This document shows, piece by piece, positions 47,699 to 59,938 of a stretch of 64,000 nucleotides of DNA. Numbering within the stretch: position 1 is the first letter of the stretch; each line of letters starts with the position of its first letter. The stretch spans positions 75,909,594-75,973,593 of the forward strand of contig CATQJL010000001.1 of the NCBI GenBank assembly GCA_958299035.1, given 5' to 3'. The position numbers and the translations under genes were made by a program. The notes under the pieces were generated by a model that was given only the letters and a program-made list of their open reading frames with translations, was not told the DNA's origin and searched no databases. This stretch comes from Cylicocyclus nassatus. Lineage: Eukaryota; Nematoda; Chromadorea; Rhabditida; Strongylidae.

Positions 47699-48082
47699 TA
47701 AAGTTGAATGTCTGTTTGTCTGTATCTGCCTATTTGTATGTCTGTCTGTATTTCTGTGTGTACGTACTTTTCGAGTAGAAAGTTCCATTTTTAACCGATC
47801 CGGACCAAACTTGGTATACATGCACTTCGAGGCGGGGCGGGTGTCGTAGGCCACTTTTCGTTATCGATCGGTATTAACCTTATTGATTTTATCGATTTTT
47901 GCAAAGGTTGAGCACGGGGCTGGGAGCTGGAACAGGGGGGAGGGGGACGAACATGCTGATTAGTAACACAGGGGAATAGAAAATTGGCATATAGAAGTGT
48001 GCGAAGGGTTGTAGAGAGATAGGGATGGGAGCCTTATCATAGTGTTTTGACAGGGCTGGGCGGAGCTGGGTAAGCCAGCTAG
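47699..48082 (+). mobile_element. Non-autonomous Helitron, about 384 bp, plus orientation
   Basis: Begins in TATAAAGTTGAATGTCTGTT directly after the outer mariner's TA and ends at CTAG (48079-48082) after a perfect hairpin AGCTGG-GTAAG-CCAGCT (48065-48081). The first bases of the Helitron (TCTTATA) are missing or displaced, as if the mariner had inserted into its 5' end. The interior is the single-copy arrangement like 31082, not the mirrored one. Confidence 0.65.
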
Positions 48083-50810
48083 CAACTTATAAATGAAGCA
48101 TCACGGTGAAATGCAAACATTTAGATAACCATGTATTCTAATGATCATGCGGATTCAAACAGTTTTTAGAGAGGGATATTATTGAATTGCTTCGGAGCGT
48201 ATCAAACACATAGCATCTCATAAGTAATCGCATTGCAATTCGCTGAAATATCGTTTTGAGATTATGAGAAACCTGCAGTGAATGATTTGCGCTGCATGTG
48301 AACGATTTTCTTTTCGAAGACTAGGTTTGAAGAATCAAGGAATCACCTTCCTTGTAATTGTCAACTCTTAACGTAGTATCGATAATGAGGCACCAAATTC
48401 AGACTTTTTTGACGGATTGAGCAAGATCTCTTCTTCGAGGAAACTGACAACTAGTTTGAGTAACAAGCGAAACTAGTGAAAAGCGTGGTAAGCTCAAGAA
48501 GAATAGGAGTTTGATAAGGTTTTGCTTCACTTTTTCACTGAGCTCCTGAAGCAGCTAATTGGTCTTATCTGGAAATTAATGATTGGAGTTGTATTATCTT
48601 TTCCAGATAAACTTCTGCGGAAAGCTTGATTAATGCTAATGTTCCTCGAATTTCGGGAAATTAAGAAATCAGACCACCCAAAAATCTTCACAGACGGTTA
48701 GTAGAAGATTTTTGAGCACTTGTCATCCTCCATGGCAATATTTCACAAATGTCTACTGCGTTGCGCTTGTTAATGTGAATTACGTTATTGCTGGTGAGAG
48801 CAAATTGTTCTGAAATGTCTTGTGCAGTTGCTTCGGTTTAGGAACAACTGTGTTGAAACGATCGAGAACTCCTTCTTACGCCCCTCCCTTCTCAAACTTC
48901 CTATCTGTACACCCCCCCCCCCCCCACACCACGCTTCTGCGGTAGACTGCATCAACTAATGTCAAGTAGCCTCGAAGGATGCCAATATTACCTTGTCTAA
49001 AAGTCGTACATTAGAGGCAAAAAATTTGCTTCCAGATCAAGTGATACTTACTTGATGCTTTCTTTCCAATGAGTTTCTTTAAATTGAAAAAGAAGAAAGT
49101 TCTAAGATTTTGACTGTACTATGTATGTTCGCAAAAAGATGGATAGCCCTCACAAAGGGGAACATCAATTTTAGTTCATTACTGACATTCAGACTACCAC
49201 CTTTTAGAATGAGTTATAAATAAGAAGAAAAAGTAGCGAGTAAGAAGAAATCAAAAAGACAGACAATTTTATGTCAACTGTTGTATTAAATTGGTGGATG
49301 ATGCCTGTCCCACTATTTCGTAAAATTTCAAAAAATTCTCAAAGCACTCTAGATCTTCAAATTTGGTCCATACGTATGGCACGTATGACTGATGCCGCAA
49401 ATGGCTCTCAGAATCTCTGCTAGATCACTACCGTGACTGGGTCCAGTAAGCGCTCCTAGTAAGTGGTGATTTCCCATTTTATCACCGCTTATGCTCAAAA
49501 AACTGTTTTAAAAATTAGATCTTTCATTTTACGCTAACGGTTGTGAAAACTTCTCCAGATCGCAAACTTAAATTTCTATCTGTTCAACGTGCCTCCCAAC
49601 GATTTTGACGTTGTCAAACCTTGACGGAAGTTGCGAGTAGCTTGCAAACTTTCCACATCTTTCCCACCGTATCAGTGTCGGTTTTAAAACTATCACTCGC
49701 AATGAAACGAATAGTGTTGAATGAGTCAAGCGTATTTCTTGTATTATTCACAATTCAAGGCAAGGACATTTCCAAGGGCAGATGATGCATTCTGACTTCT
49801 AGACGCAAAATGAATTTCCGTGTACAACTATGGAGCTTTGCAAGCCAAATTTACTATTTTCAAGTCCGTTCAAGGATGAGCTTTTCCATTCTCAATCCAT
49901 TATCCATGTACTGATTGATTGTTTTTGTAATGAGTCAGTGGACTCCCACGAGCGCGGCGGTGCAGTTATGGGAAACGAACGCATAACAAGACGCAATATG
50001 TTATATGTACTATTGTATTGAAACCTGGGCATATTATAATAACTGATTTCAGTACTTTTCAATCACTTCGATTCACGACTTTGGCCGCCAAACATCTCCT
50101 CCCACTCCACGTTAGTAGTCAAAATGAGAGCTAATAAATATCGGATTTTCATGCCTACAAGTGATAGATTAGGAGGATTCAATCTCCACTATAAACCTAT
50201 CAAAAGTCATCAATCTGGTCTTTTCAGTTATATATTCTATCGCTGTGCTAGATGATTTCAACGATTGCCTACTGAATCTATTTCCGTAAGCAATAGTGAA
50301 ACCTACAAGGAAAAATCAATGATAGCAAACTTACCTCAACTACTGAATTTTGATCATACCTAAATCTTGTTGAATACTCGTTATGTTTTTTTTTTTGTTT
50401 TCAGGTGCCTAAAATGAAATGAAAGTACGGAGAAATGACTCTATTTTGGGAGAAGTCATCCACAAAAACTGATAATTTCTCTTTGTATCCGCTATCTCTA
50501 ATCGCTCTACAAATCTATTTCAAGAAGCTCATTTTCCACATCAGCTGTTGGAGTGATTATGCTGTACACATGACTGCCAAGTTACCGCCAAGCGCAGTAT
50601 AGATCTTCCTTCTTCAATTAAAACATCACCCCTTAGTTCTTCATGATCAGAGATGCAAATTTCCAAGAAAAGACTCCCTTTTTTCAATAAGCCTATTACT
50701 TAGGCTCACCCACATTATTAAGTAACTGGTTTAGGTCTAGTATTTTTTTTCAAAAACATATTTGCGCAAGAACAGCTTAAAAGACTCGCCCGAATTTTTT
50801 TTCTTTCTCA
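48083..50810. other. No gene seen
   Basis: A 2.7-kb AT-rich stretch with a poly-C tract near 48909-48925. No exon chain, terminal repeat or long frame. Confidence 0.4.
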
Positions 50811-51506
50811 GGGTTCCTTCAAACTACGCCGCGCACGCCGCGTACGCCACGTACGCCGCGCATGAAGCGTACGCCGCTGCAGCGCAATGGAAATATGCTC
50901 ACGGCAGCAAAGCTCACCTTTTTTGATGTGTCTCCATAATTACCTATTATTACGAGCGTCATTTCATCATACTGTACAGTTTTGGCCCCAGATGCGTTAA
51001 CATTGTGAATGTGGAGTAAATGCAGGATGTAGAATTTTCTCTCCCTTACTCTCCTTTTTTACGTACTCTCACGAGTAAAATGACGATACTGGCAATATAC
51101 CGGCTGTACTGGCGATACTGGTTACACACGATACTTATTCGAGAATCAATGATACAACATACAACCATACAACCAAATATATACTACCAATATACAACCA
51201 AATGACGCAATGTGCAGTCAGACGACACAAAATGTGAAACTCAAAAGCAGAGGGAACAACAGCCTAAGTCAATCATCAATCATTGATATAGACAAACGAT
51301 AGAAAGGATAAACAAAGCAAAAGAGAGGAAGAAATGCATAATGTGAAGGAACACTATTGAGGGACACGAATGTGCAACTATGGAGATACATCAAAAAAGT
51401 GGAGCTCTGCTGCCGTAAGCATATTTCCACTGCGCTACAGCGGCGTACGCGGCGTACGCTGCGTGCGCGGCGTACGCGACGTGCGCGGCGCAGTATGAAG
51501 GAACCC
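50811..51506. mobile_element. GTACGCCGC-arm element, 696 bp
   Basis: GGGTTCCTTCAAACTACGCC at the left is mirrored by GTATGAAGGAACCC at the right. Each arm of about 100 bp repeats CGTACGCCGC-type units about six to eight times and then GCGCAATGGAAATATGCTCACGGCAGC. The unit contains the self-complementary GCGTACGC. TCA on both sides may be a 3-bp target duplication. The centre is AT-rich with CATACAACC repeats. Same family as 26224-26469. Confidence 0.75.
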
Positions 51507-51899
51507 TCATTTTGCTACGTCCTAGAGTTTGTCACTCTACTTCAGCAGGTCGGATGATCGAGGCAGCCAGTATACTCGCTTTCCGAACTTTCGACTTGCT
51601 CCTATTGAATTCTTAAGGTCGTTTTTGCTGGCAAGTGAGGGGGGGGGGGCATGGGTACAAACTCCACTAAGTTATATATTCCTGGCAGAGTCTGCTTGAG
51701 CAAAAGCTTAGTGCTTGGAATTTTTAGTAGTATCAAGCTGGACCTGGATTGCCAATGATTCCACTGCATGTTTGCTTTCTTTTCTTTTTCGTAACCGTAA
51801 GGTTTCATTTGTACATCTTCTTTGTATTTGTAGCACGCCTCAGTGCGTAAAGAATGAATAAATAAATAAAATGTCTATTTGTTGATTATCGAGTCGAAC
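51507..51899. other. Short spacer
   Basis: No gene is recognised; a poly-G run lies near 51641. Confidence 0.4.
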
Positions 51900-53730
51900 G
51901 CCGAGGTAGCGTGCCAGAAAATCAATCCAGATCTTCTTGCGCCAAGATGTCTACAGGCATTTCATGTTTGGACTTTCGTGTTCACTAAATTTGACCTGCA
52001 CTACGCTGACCCGCTGTGTTACTCTCTCACCACTAAGCTCGGCTCCACGCAGTGCGTTTTATGCAGCATAGAAAGTTTCGCGTACAGCGAATAGTTCCGG
52101 GCGGCCTATAAAGTGGGTTGAAATCTCCACGCGACGATTCTGTGTTGATGGGGCTCACAGTCACACGTCCTTTGGACGATATATGCGGTCCAAAGAGCTC
52201 TTAGATTCACACAGGTTAGTCCCACCATATGGGCTAGCCTGTGTGATATCTCACTGAAATTCTGGTACACAATTTCTTACAGCTTGTTGTGTGCTAGAGT
52301 GCCTCACGCAATCGTCGCGCCACCCCTTCTTCAGCTTCGTTATGTACACACTGCATGATGGTTCCGTTGTGATGCCCCTGGAAATGTGAGTTTCATGTTC
52401 CGATGCACGGTATACTGCCTGTGTCCATCTGTTTGCCTGCTACATGGTATATACAGGTTTTGAAGTAATGTTTTATCATGTCGCCACTGCTGGCTTGAGC
52501 ACCCTTTCTCATAGCTTTGTACAAATGGGCTTTAATGCGTTCCTTCCAATCGCGTAGGACCGCGCAATGCCTTCGCTTTGCCGCTTTGATGATTCGATGT
52601 AAGGGACGAAACCAGAGTATTTTGAATCTCACCTCACGCAAATTTTGAATAGATATTTCTAAAGGTGCCAAGAATCAATGTACCATTTGATCCGAGCCCC
52701 ATACTCCTTATTATACACCTCTAATTCCGATTTAAAGGTGTAGCTGCGGTCTGTCGTTACTGATTGTATAGGCATCTGATTTGAACTAAAAGACTGCAGT
52801 ATTTGTTGGAATCCTGCTTTCTCCATCACTAATGTTTCCTGCAGAAAGTGCTTTCAATGTTCAGAGGGATTTGATCGTTTTATCGCACCATTCCGCGAAC
52901 GACGCACGTTTTTTGTAAACGCAGAGCCCGGTGTTCAAATCGACATCAAGAACTTTGCAAAGCTCTGCGCTGTGCCCTCTTGGAGATAAGCTCCGTCCAT
53001 GGCAATGTTCCACCAATGGACTGACCTTCGTTCAAATAAAATGTACTTTTCTTCGTATGCGTTGTTTACCTCATAGGCGTTTTTATCTGTTGAATGGTCC
53101 TAGCCTGATGCCTATTATAAACCGTTTTCATGGATGGTATCAACCTCGCAAACTGATTGTAGTAAACGGTTGGCAAGGCAGCAGCAGGTTCGCTTCTGTT
53201 GCCCAGTAGTTGAGCCTCTAAAGAGTTTTTCTGCAGAGTTGCCCCTCTAAAATTGTATAATCGCTTAAGGTCCAGCGCAATGGTTATGGCTGCTGAACTT
53301 GCCAAAGTCTTTCCGGCATGCAAATTGTCGTTTCCGTCTGCCCTAAGTTTCTCGCTTTTCCCACTTCTAATTTCTGGATGCTGTCCTTTCGTTACGTACT
53401 TGACGATTTGGATGGCCCCAAAAGAATGTTGGGTTAGACGCACGACACCACTTTCATCATCGTTTCTTCATCCGCATCTACTTAAATTGAAAAGTGCTAA
53501 GAGCTTTCTGCCTTGAACGACATAGAATCTTTCCAGCACTGATCAGTTTCTTGCAGTTCATATGCTGTTTCACTGTCAGATTCCAGGGCATATTACTAGT
53601 ATTGACACAAGAGCCGGTCGCAATATAAGTATTCTTTCTTTTGGAAAAAAGCTTAAAATGGTTGATCTCGGCTTTGTGCTTTTTTTTTACACAACTGACT
53701 AAGAATGTTTTTATTCTATTGTTCAAAAAC
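51900..53730 (-). pseudogene. Frameshifted DDE-type transposase relic
   Basis: Minus-strand pieces appear in order. First is a Lys/Arg-rich, Cys-containing N-terminal part (53726-53478). Next is a helical segment around AKTLASSAAITIALDLKRLY-like sequence (53443-53066). Then come NIAMDGAYLQEG and, in another frame, HSAELCKVLDVDLNTGLCVY (about 52900-53010), then QSVTTDRSYTFKSELEVYN followed by WYIDSWHL (about 52680-52780), and finally DWKERIKAHLYKAMRKGAQA (about 52500-52560). The MDG, TTDRS and DxWHL spacing fits DDE transposases with a D-x-WH motif, which I tentatively relate to Kolobok-like proteins. There are several frameshifts and stops, so it is inactive. Terminal repeats were not found. 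Confidence 0.6.
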
Positions 53731-55369
53731 GCAGGAGGGTCTCTGAGGATGTCACTTTCGTTGAGATATGATGTCTTTGAGTCATAGGCAGTAATGGCAT
53801 GTAGTATAAAGTGATTGTTTCTAAATGCATCATGAAGCAGTTAGCGCATTGAATCTCTTCAACGAGGACAAATTCTTATATTTTTGTTTTAGGAGACTAA
53901 TTCGCAATTCATCATGAGGAGTGATAATTGGTGTGACGCTGCACTTACGCTGTCGGTTCATACTAAAATCTTGGACAAGTTAACATGTTCACCGTACCAT
54001 CAAACTTTGACATGCGTTTATGTTATTTTTGTTCTTAGTCATATTCATCGTCTACTGGGTCTCTAGATAAACCAGTGCTATCCATTCAAATCAGTTTTTA
54101 GTGCTTACAAATAATGGAGTGTAAGATTCGTTACTCTTAAATTCAGACATGACAAAAACATCATCAATATTACACGATGTTATATGCATTAGATGTGAAT
54201 GATGCGATTAATCTGATTATTGGCGCTCCATTATGACTGTCCTTTTTTTGCCAGCATTGATATGACTTGCGTTTCGAAAGGAAAATTCACCACGTGCCCG
54301 ACCAGCTGTTAGCACCGTTCTAGCGTCGTACCGGGGCTGTGCTGGTAGATATCGATCGGTTTTACACGTTCTAGCGTCTACCTGGGCTCCTAGCACGACG
54401 CTAAGATGGCCTTGAAGCGGCACTGGCAGCTTGAAAGGATAAACGATAATGAATTTGAAGAAGCGAGCTTCTTAACTTTGGCTGCATGCAGAACTACCTT
54501 GCATTACTCTTCCCTGAAACGCCTATTCGTAGAAGATAAAAACGTACATAGTCGGAGTAGGTCGTATTTTAATCATGCTTTAGGGCCTAATAGGATAGTC
54601 TTACGATCATAATAAGAAAAGCGGTGTTGTTACTGAGCAACTCACTTTATTATACTGCTCCACAGCAGCACAGCAGCAGCACGAGTTTTCGTGCTGCCAG
54701 AGTAAAGATGACATTTGATCTTGATAGAAACCCCAAGGTTGAAAGATGAGACTAACTGGAATGCACTATCATGAACTATCTGGATAAAAGTCAAAGAGAC
54801 GCATTGTACTGATATAACATACAGAAGAAAGAAACAAAATCTCGAACCCAAACATTGTCTTCCTTTTCCCATACTTTCGAACGCCGAAGAGAAAAAAGTT
54901 AGTCGGTTACATAGCTTTTCACCTGCCTACAGAGTTCACTCAATGACACCTTCCAATCCAAGTTCATTAACACATTTGACATAGCGGGTGATAGTTTCCT
55001 GAAATAAACACCTTGTACTTAAAAACAACACTATTAACAAGAAACGATGAACAAGTGCACACATTTACCCGCATAAGCCACGATAAAAGACTACAAACAA
55101 AAACTAGAAGCAAAACTAGATGTCGTACATCAGAAAACATTGCGCAGCGAACATCATCGAAGAGGCAGTAGATCAGCAACAAACGTGAGTATCAATATGT
55201 CACAAACCACCGTACGTACTGACTTAAAGAACATTACTGTCGAGATCATAGAATACACAGTTAGTCCCATGAACAGATAAAAGAAAATGGAGATAACATA
55301 ACGCTTGTTTTTTATTGTCTACGAGAGGTCAGTGAGCGCGTCCTGCATATAGCATGCCTAACCGTGTGA
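53731..55369. other. No gene seen
   Basis: A GC-richer patch at 54280-54420 contains repeated GTTCTAGCGTC blocks (54317, 54369). The frame at 54406-54612 has no motif. The CAGCAGCACAGCAGCAGCAC run near 54663 is a simple repeat. Confidence 0.35.
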
Positions 55370-55561
55370 TTGCTAAGTCTCGTCGACTCCTTCGAGCTTT
55401 TCGATGAAGGGGGAACGAACGTTACGCCCATCCAAAAGCGAGAAGCCAATGTGGCGAAATGTTACATGGAGCGATTTCCGAAGCAACTTTCTCGCTTCGG
55501 AAGCATTTTTAGGCAGCGCAAGTTGAACAAACATACAGTGAAGGGCCCCGCAGCTGTTGGT
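55370..55561 (+). CDS. Candidate exon, unknown protein
   Basis: The frame includes TPIQKREANVAKCYMERFPK and RFGSIFRQRKLNKHTVKG, with basic, helical composition and better codon quality than nearby frames. It runs to a possible donor, GTATCT at 55560. The 5' limit is unclear; the first ATG in frame is 55370. No neighbouring exon is seen. It may be a host exon or a fragment of an unidentified transposase. Confidence 0.28.
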
Positions 55562-57284
55562 ATCTCACCAGCTCCACTTGAGTAGACTGTACCTTTAATG
55601 GATGTGATGTAATGGAGTAACTTTCGTAACTTGACGCGATTTTTCTTTCTGCATTTTGACCCCTTTGCTGTACATTTGGTTTTATACAGTTTACTTATTG
55701 GTAAATGATAAGTCGATGTGGGAGTGTGCCTCAGATAATTTCCGAAATAACGTAAAGCTACCCAAAAGCGACATCTAATACATATTACGGATGCGAGTTT
55801 GCTCACAAAGATTGACCAAAAAGATGTGCATCTAAAATTAGTTGATGTATTTCACATAAAGAATGGTAAAGTTGCAATCTTTTCATTTTTATGCCATGTG
55901 AAGTTTTCGCAGTAAGACAAAAACTTAATCCGTTTTTTCTTAACACAGCTATTTTTCATTAAATTTAGTCATATTTGGCTTCAAAACAATCGCCGTTTAT
56001 TGAAGGTGATTAGCGCAGCTTCGCTCGCTTAGCCCTAGCCGCAGGTATTTTTCGCTGCAGCTTCCCTGTAAGCGGACAAATATGTATAGTAGAACGAAAT
56101 GGATGCATTAGCTAGAGCGCACAATTTCCATTCTAACCATATAAAACATTGAGAAATACTTATCAAAGAAAACACGAAAAAAACATAATTGCTCGTGTTT
56201 TTCGTTTTCTGTCGAAGATTTAGCGCACCTACTTTACAACATATTTTTCTCGCTGGAAACTCATTGTTGAATGAAAGTTTTTAAGAATCAGAATACTGTA
56301 GACTGTCTTATTTACACTGCTATTGATCGCGACCTTACAATGTTTTGAACCACCCTATTTGTAAATTGCAGAGCTTGGATGTTTTCTTCTAATTTCTTGT
56401 TTTTTTGGTTCTTGACTGCGTTATGCTCGCCTCATTACTTTTGGGGATCAACGTTGAGCAAATGAGCTTTTGTAACACTAAGAAATTTGACTATTTTGCC
56501 TCAAATCGTGGACCTGCGTGCTTCTCAAAAAATGAACAAAAAAGAAGGTTCCTCCGAGTAGGTATGGTCATCCTTCGACAGTCTAGAGACAGGGCCTCAA
56601 AAGTGAAGGTTGGATTATCTGGCACTCACAAGAAGTGAAAGTTGTTATAAAACAAGAAGGAAAAAGAACGATGCGTGCGCCAAAGTAAAACGCCAAAAGT
56701 AGGCCAAAAAACGCCAAAAGTAGAAAAAATCTCTAGAAATCGGATGAAAACGCTGCAACGATTCTGAAATCCTTCTTTTGAGGGCATTTTAGATTGCAGA
56801 TTTTCGCTTCAAGACCAGCTAGTCCACAGCAAGAGTGAAAACGAAGGAATGTCAAATCTACAAGCTAATTACTCTCGTAACTTGATTCCTTTGCCCTTGC
56901 TTTCCTGCTTCTTTCTTAACAAAAGAATCCTTGACTAGAATTATTCATCTTTCTATTATATGCATAAAAATAGGGACATAGAATGGCAGGGACCGAGCAC
57001 CCGTTGAGTGCCAGCTGATCAAGGAGTCACGCCCACGCAACAGTCTGCGTCTCGACAGGAAAGAGTTTTTTCTTTGTGATCAATAGATGGACATATTTTG
57101 GTAGTGGTGATTATCAAGAAAAAACAAAGGAGAAAGGAATCAGCTATGAAAATGTAAAAAGTTTTTTCTGAGTCGAAACGGAAGTTAAAGACGACCTTTT
57201 TTTTTTCGATGGGTCTTGAATTTTTACCCTCCCCCCTCTCGTAGCTTCTACCTCTGCGGCGTTGCCAGAATTGTTAAGCTTATC
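55562..57284. other. No gene seen
   Basis: AT-rich. A short GGCCAAAAAACGCCAAAAGT repeat lies near 56690-56720. No terminal repeats or exon pairs were noticed. Confidence 0.35.
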
Positions 57285-58047
57285 AGCAGGGTCAAGCGTG
57301 GGGTGTGGCATGCCACACTTGGCGGGTCGTATGAGGGGTAGGGGAGAGGGATGGGAGTCGTTCTCGAAATGAGCTGACGTTAGCGATAACATGATATTCG
57401 TTAAAAATGTCAGACAGACACAGTGCAAAGTCATTGATGTTTTGGCCTACCATCGTATACGTACAGTAAGCGTAATAAAAGAGCACTATAATAAAAGCAT
57501 CATTTTCGTGACTAAAATTTCAATTAATCCCTCTGGGCTATGTTTCAGCGAATTCGGAGGTTTCTGAAGATTGGGCCATCCAACTGAGAAAGTTATTTTC
57601 AAACATGTTACCTTCGTTTCAAAGGAGAGTTAACTACTTCTTTTTGCACTTGATACCAAGAACTGCTACGTGTTTGCCCATAGTAGGAATCCCACTTCAA
57701 ATAACGTCTAAAATGTGGAATTACGAGCAAGCAAAATCTCATTTGTTCCATTTTCCGCTTTTAATACCTCAGATTAGAGAGGACCAGTCTGGCTTCAATC
57801 ACTGTAATGTAAATTATGAGGCATAGTCTATCAAATACATGTATCCTTGTTGCCTTTTTTTACATAGTAGCGCAGACTGGGCATGTTACCGTGACTCAAT
57901 ATTTTTGCAGCATTTTCCATTTGCGTAGGTAAGAAAGGACGACTATATCTTTTCCTTAGAAGAAACAATTTCAAATGATTTTCCTGTGCAAGAAAATGCT
58001 TGGGCAATAGCAACGATTTGAAAGACGTAGGTATTTGAACGGTTCGA

Positions 58048-58139
58048 AGGTAAGAGTTAATGGGGTGTGGCACAACCTCTGTAAAGCTGTGGCCGCCAAA
58101 GCTTTTTAGGGGTTGTGCCACACCCCTATTAACTTACCT
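58048..58139. repeat. 92-bp hairpin inside the inverted repeat
   Basis: AGGTAAGAGTTAATGGGGTG...TGGCACAACC is mirrored by GGTTGTGCCACACCCCTATTAACTTACCT, with a loop of about 33 bases. The shared GTGTGGCACA motif with the larger repeat suggests a common origin. Confidence 0.75.
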
Positions 58140-58523
58140 CCAAAGAGAATTTTAGGAAACAAATAAGGTAAAGTTCAGTAGCAGGAATCTTGTAGTTTTT
58201 GTAGAAATGCTTACAGCTGAATTCGTTTTATTTCGTTTGAGTAATAGTTGCTGAAAGCACAACTATTGCAAGTGCAAAAATGGGACAGACGAGCTTTTCG
58301 CTGTCCCTTAATTCCACAGTTTGATGATTTCTTGGAGCAGAATTCATGATATAGGCAAATAAAGAGTAGTGCTTCGCATCGAGTGTAGGAAGAGGTAGCT
58401 AATTCGCTTTCGAATAGTTAGTTATGTTTAAAATGGCCACTTCATTTGGGTGGCCCAATATTGGGAAACCTCCGAATTCGCTAAAACTTGGCCCACAAGC
58501 ATCTGACATGATAATCACAACTA

Positions 58524-58550
58524 TGTTATTAACTGAGCTAGTTAATAACA
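58524..58550. repeat. Perfect short hairpin
   Basis: TGTTATTAACT-GAGCT-AGTTAATAACA, in the right shoulder of the inverted repeat. No gene end lies next to it. Confidence 0.7.
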
Positions 58551-58684
58551 GGTATAGCCTTTATGTCCTGTCTACGGCAGGAAGAGGAAAATGAGAGGGG
58601 GATATGAGGCAGAGCTTAGGGGTGGGGAGGGAGGGAGGGGTTCGTATCAGGCCATTGTGTGCCACACCTCTTGCTCGACCCTGC

Positions 58685-58816
58685 TCATAATCCTGAACAA
58701 AATGCACCCAAGCTTGTAAGAAATGATGGCTTTTCGCTAGATGTTTCACCATAGAAGGAATTAGCTCCGCGACGTTATCTCTATCATGAACAGAAACAAG
58801 GTCTCTCAAATGCACG
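58685..58816 (-). CDS. Candidate exon, unknown protein
   Basis: Minus strand: after an acceptor-like TTTTCGAGCAG at about 58826, one frame reads VHLRDLVSVHDRDNVAELIP and then HLAKSHHFLQAWVHFVQDYE. It is amphipathic and protein-like with a mix of codons. It stops being convincing exactly where the inverted repeat at 58687 begins, so the repeat may have inserted at the exon end. No clean donor is present. Product unknown. Confidence 0.33.
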
Positions 58817-59718
58817 AAAAAACTGCTCGAAAAGAAATAAACTGAAGAAAAACCAAGAGATTTTCGAAAACACGGTGCTAGATTTCTCGTTCAAATCAAA
58901 AAGAGAGTTCTACGAGTTATCAGCGTGAAAGTGGAGGTCAACAGCTCCAAAATAAACGAATAACTTGCTAGACTTGGTTTAGAACAGCGAAAAAAACGTT
59001 ACCAGAGCCAAATGCCCCGTCCCCCACGTTTGGGGTGGCGGGGTGACCAACGGCGGAGACGCATACAAGCAGAAGAGCAAGACTAGAGGCGACGGGCAAA
59101 GAGCTCTGGTCTTGATCCTCTTCGGGGTCAAGAAAACTCTGCAACATTATACATCAATCTGATCGTCATGACACGGCCAAAGAACTGGCAACGCAAGGTT
59201 CGGAAATCACTTTTTAACGGAATTAACTAGCATTTCGTGCGCGACTCTTTGCGCGAGTTAAGCGCAGTTTCTTGTTTTTATTAATGCCGTTTTTGAAATT
59301 CAGTTGTAGTCTAAAAAGAAGTCAGGTAAGAGATGCTATCCTGTTTTCTGGAAATTCACATAGAAACCTCGTTTTTAGCTCAAGGAAGGCTATATAAACG
59401 CAGATTCTTGGTTTTGCGGGATAATTTTGAAATACTACTCACTACACTTACTTTATTTACACTCGTCCTTGTATAGTCATAATCTTAACATCCGGGGCTT
59501 CGCCCTGGATGATTCAGCTTTTTGGTAAAGGTTGTGTTGTCTTATAACGCTCAGAGTGAAAGTCGGCGGAGTAGATGGCTCTTTGTATCAAGGGTGCTGT
59601 TCATGTCGTTGTTGTTGTTCTGAGAGTCTAGTTGTTAAAGCAAAAAATCTTGGCTCTATGTCTTAAAATGCGTTTGCATGCTAACAACTCGTTTGCTTCG
59701 CTTTGATTTCGTTAATCT
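58817..59718. other. Mostly non-coding, with one GC-rich patch
   Basis: The patch at 59010-59145 holds a GC hairpin (CCCCGTCCCCCACG / GGGTGGCGGGG) and a minus-strand exon-like frame described separately. Otherwise nothing is recognised. Confidence 0.35.
59023..59137 (-). CDS. Candidate exon with signal-peptide-like stretch
   Basis: Minus strand, GC-rich in AT-rich surroundings. An acceptor-like TAATGTTGCAG lies near 59146. One frame contains VASSLALLLVCVSAVGHPA, like a cleavable signal segment, and ends near GGCTCTG followed by a GTAACG donor-like site. A second frame is open across the same bases, so the choice is unsure, and no initiating ATG is in frame. It could instead be a structured non-coding RNA, given the strong GC hairpin. 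Confidence 0.22.
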
Positions 59719-59938
59719 TCGGGCATAGTTTGCGCGATTTCGTCACTTCGCCAATGTCCCGAAATGCGATGGTTACGAGTTCATCGTACTTCGATGACGT
59801 TGCGGTTGCGATAGTTTGTCATAATTGGCCATTCCGAAAACTATCACGACCGAAATGCAGGAGGATGACACTATGGACTCGTAATAATTGTCGTGTTGAG
59901 TTACCCGCGAGGCGAAAATTGCTAAAACTATGCCCGAG
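59719..59938. repeat. 220-bp foldback repeat
   Basis: TTCGGGCATAGTTT is mirrored by AAACTATGCCCGA, with inner matches around GATTTCG.., CGAGT.. and GCGATAGTTTG / GAAAACTATCA. The frames on both strands (59703-59945, 59773-59958) are products of the mirror. Confidence 0.7.

Larger units (their letters stand above)
57285..58687. repeat. Imperfect 1.4-kb inverted repeat
   Basis: AGCAGGGTCAAGCG...GGTGTGGCA at 57285 faces TGCCACACCTCTTGCTCGACCCTGCT at 58662-58687. An inner pair, GCGAATTCGGAGGTTTC (57549) and GAAACCTCCGAATTCGC (58475), is exact. G-rich and C-rich shoulders are mirrored as well. Between 57600 and 58430 the arms no longer match. A separate hairpin sits inside at 58048-58139. Confidence 0.7.

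Noticed and set aside
59010..59150. Structured small RNA gene (snRNA or similar)
   Set aside because: A strong GC hairpin is present but no known snRNA, SRP or spliced-leader motif could be found.
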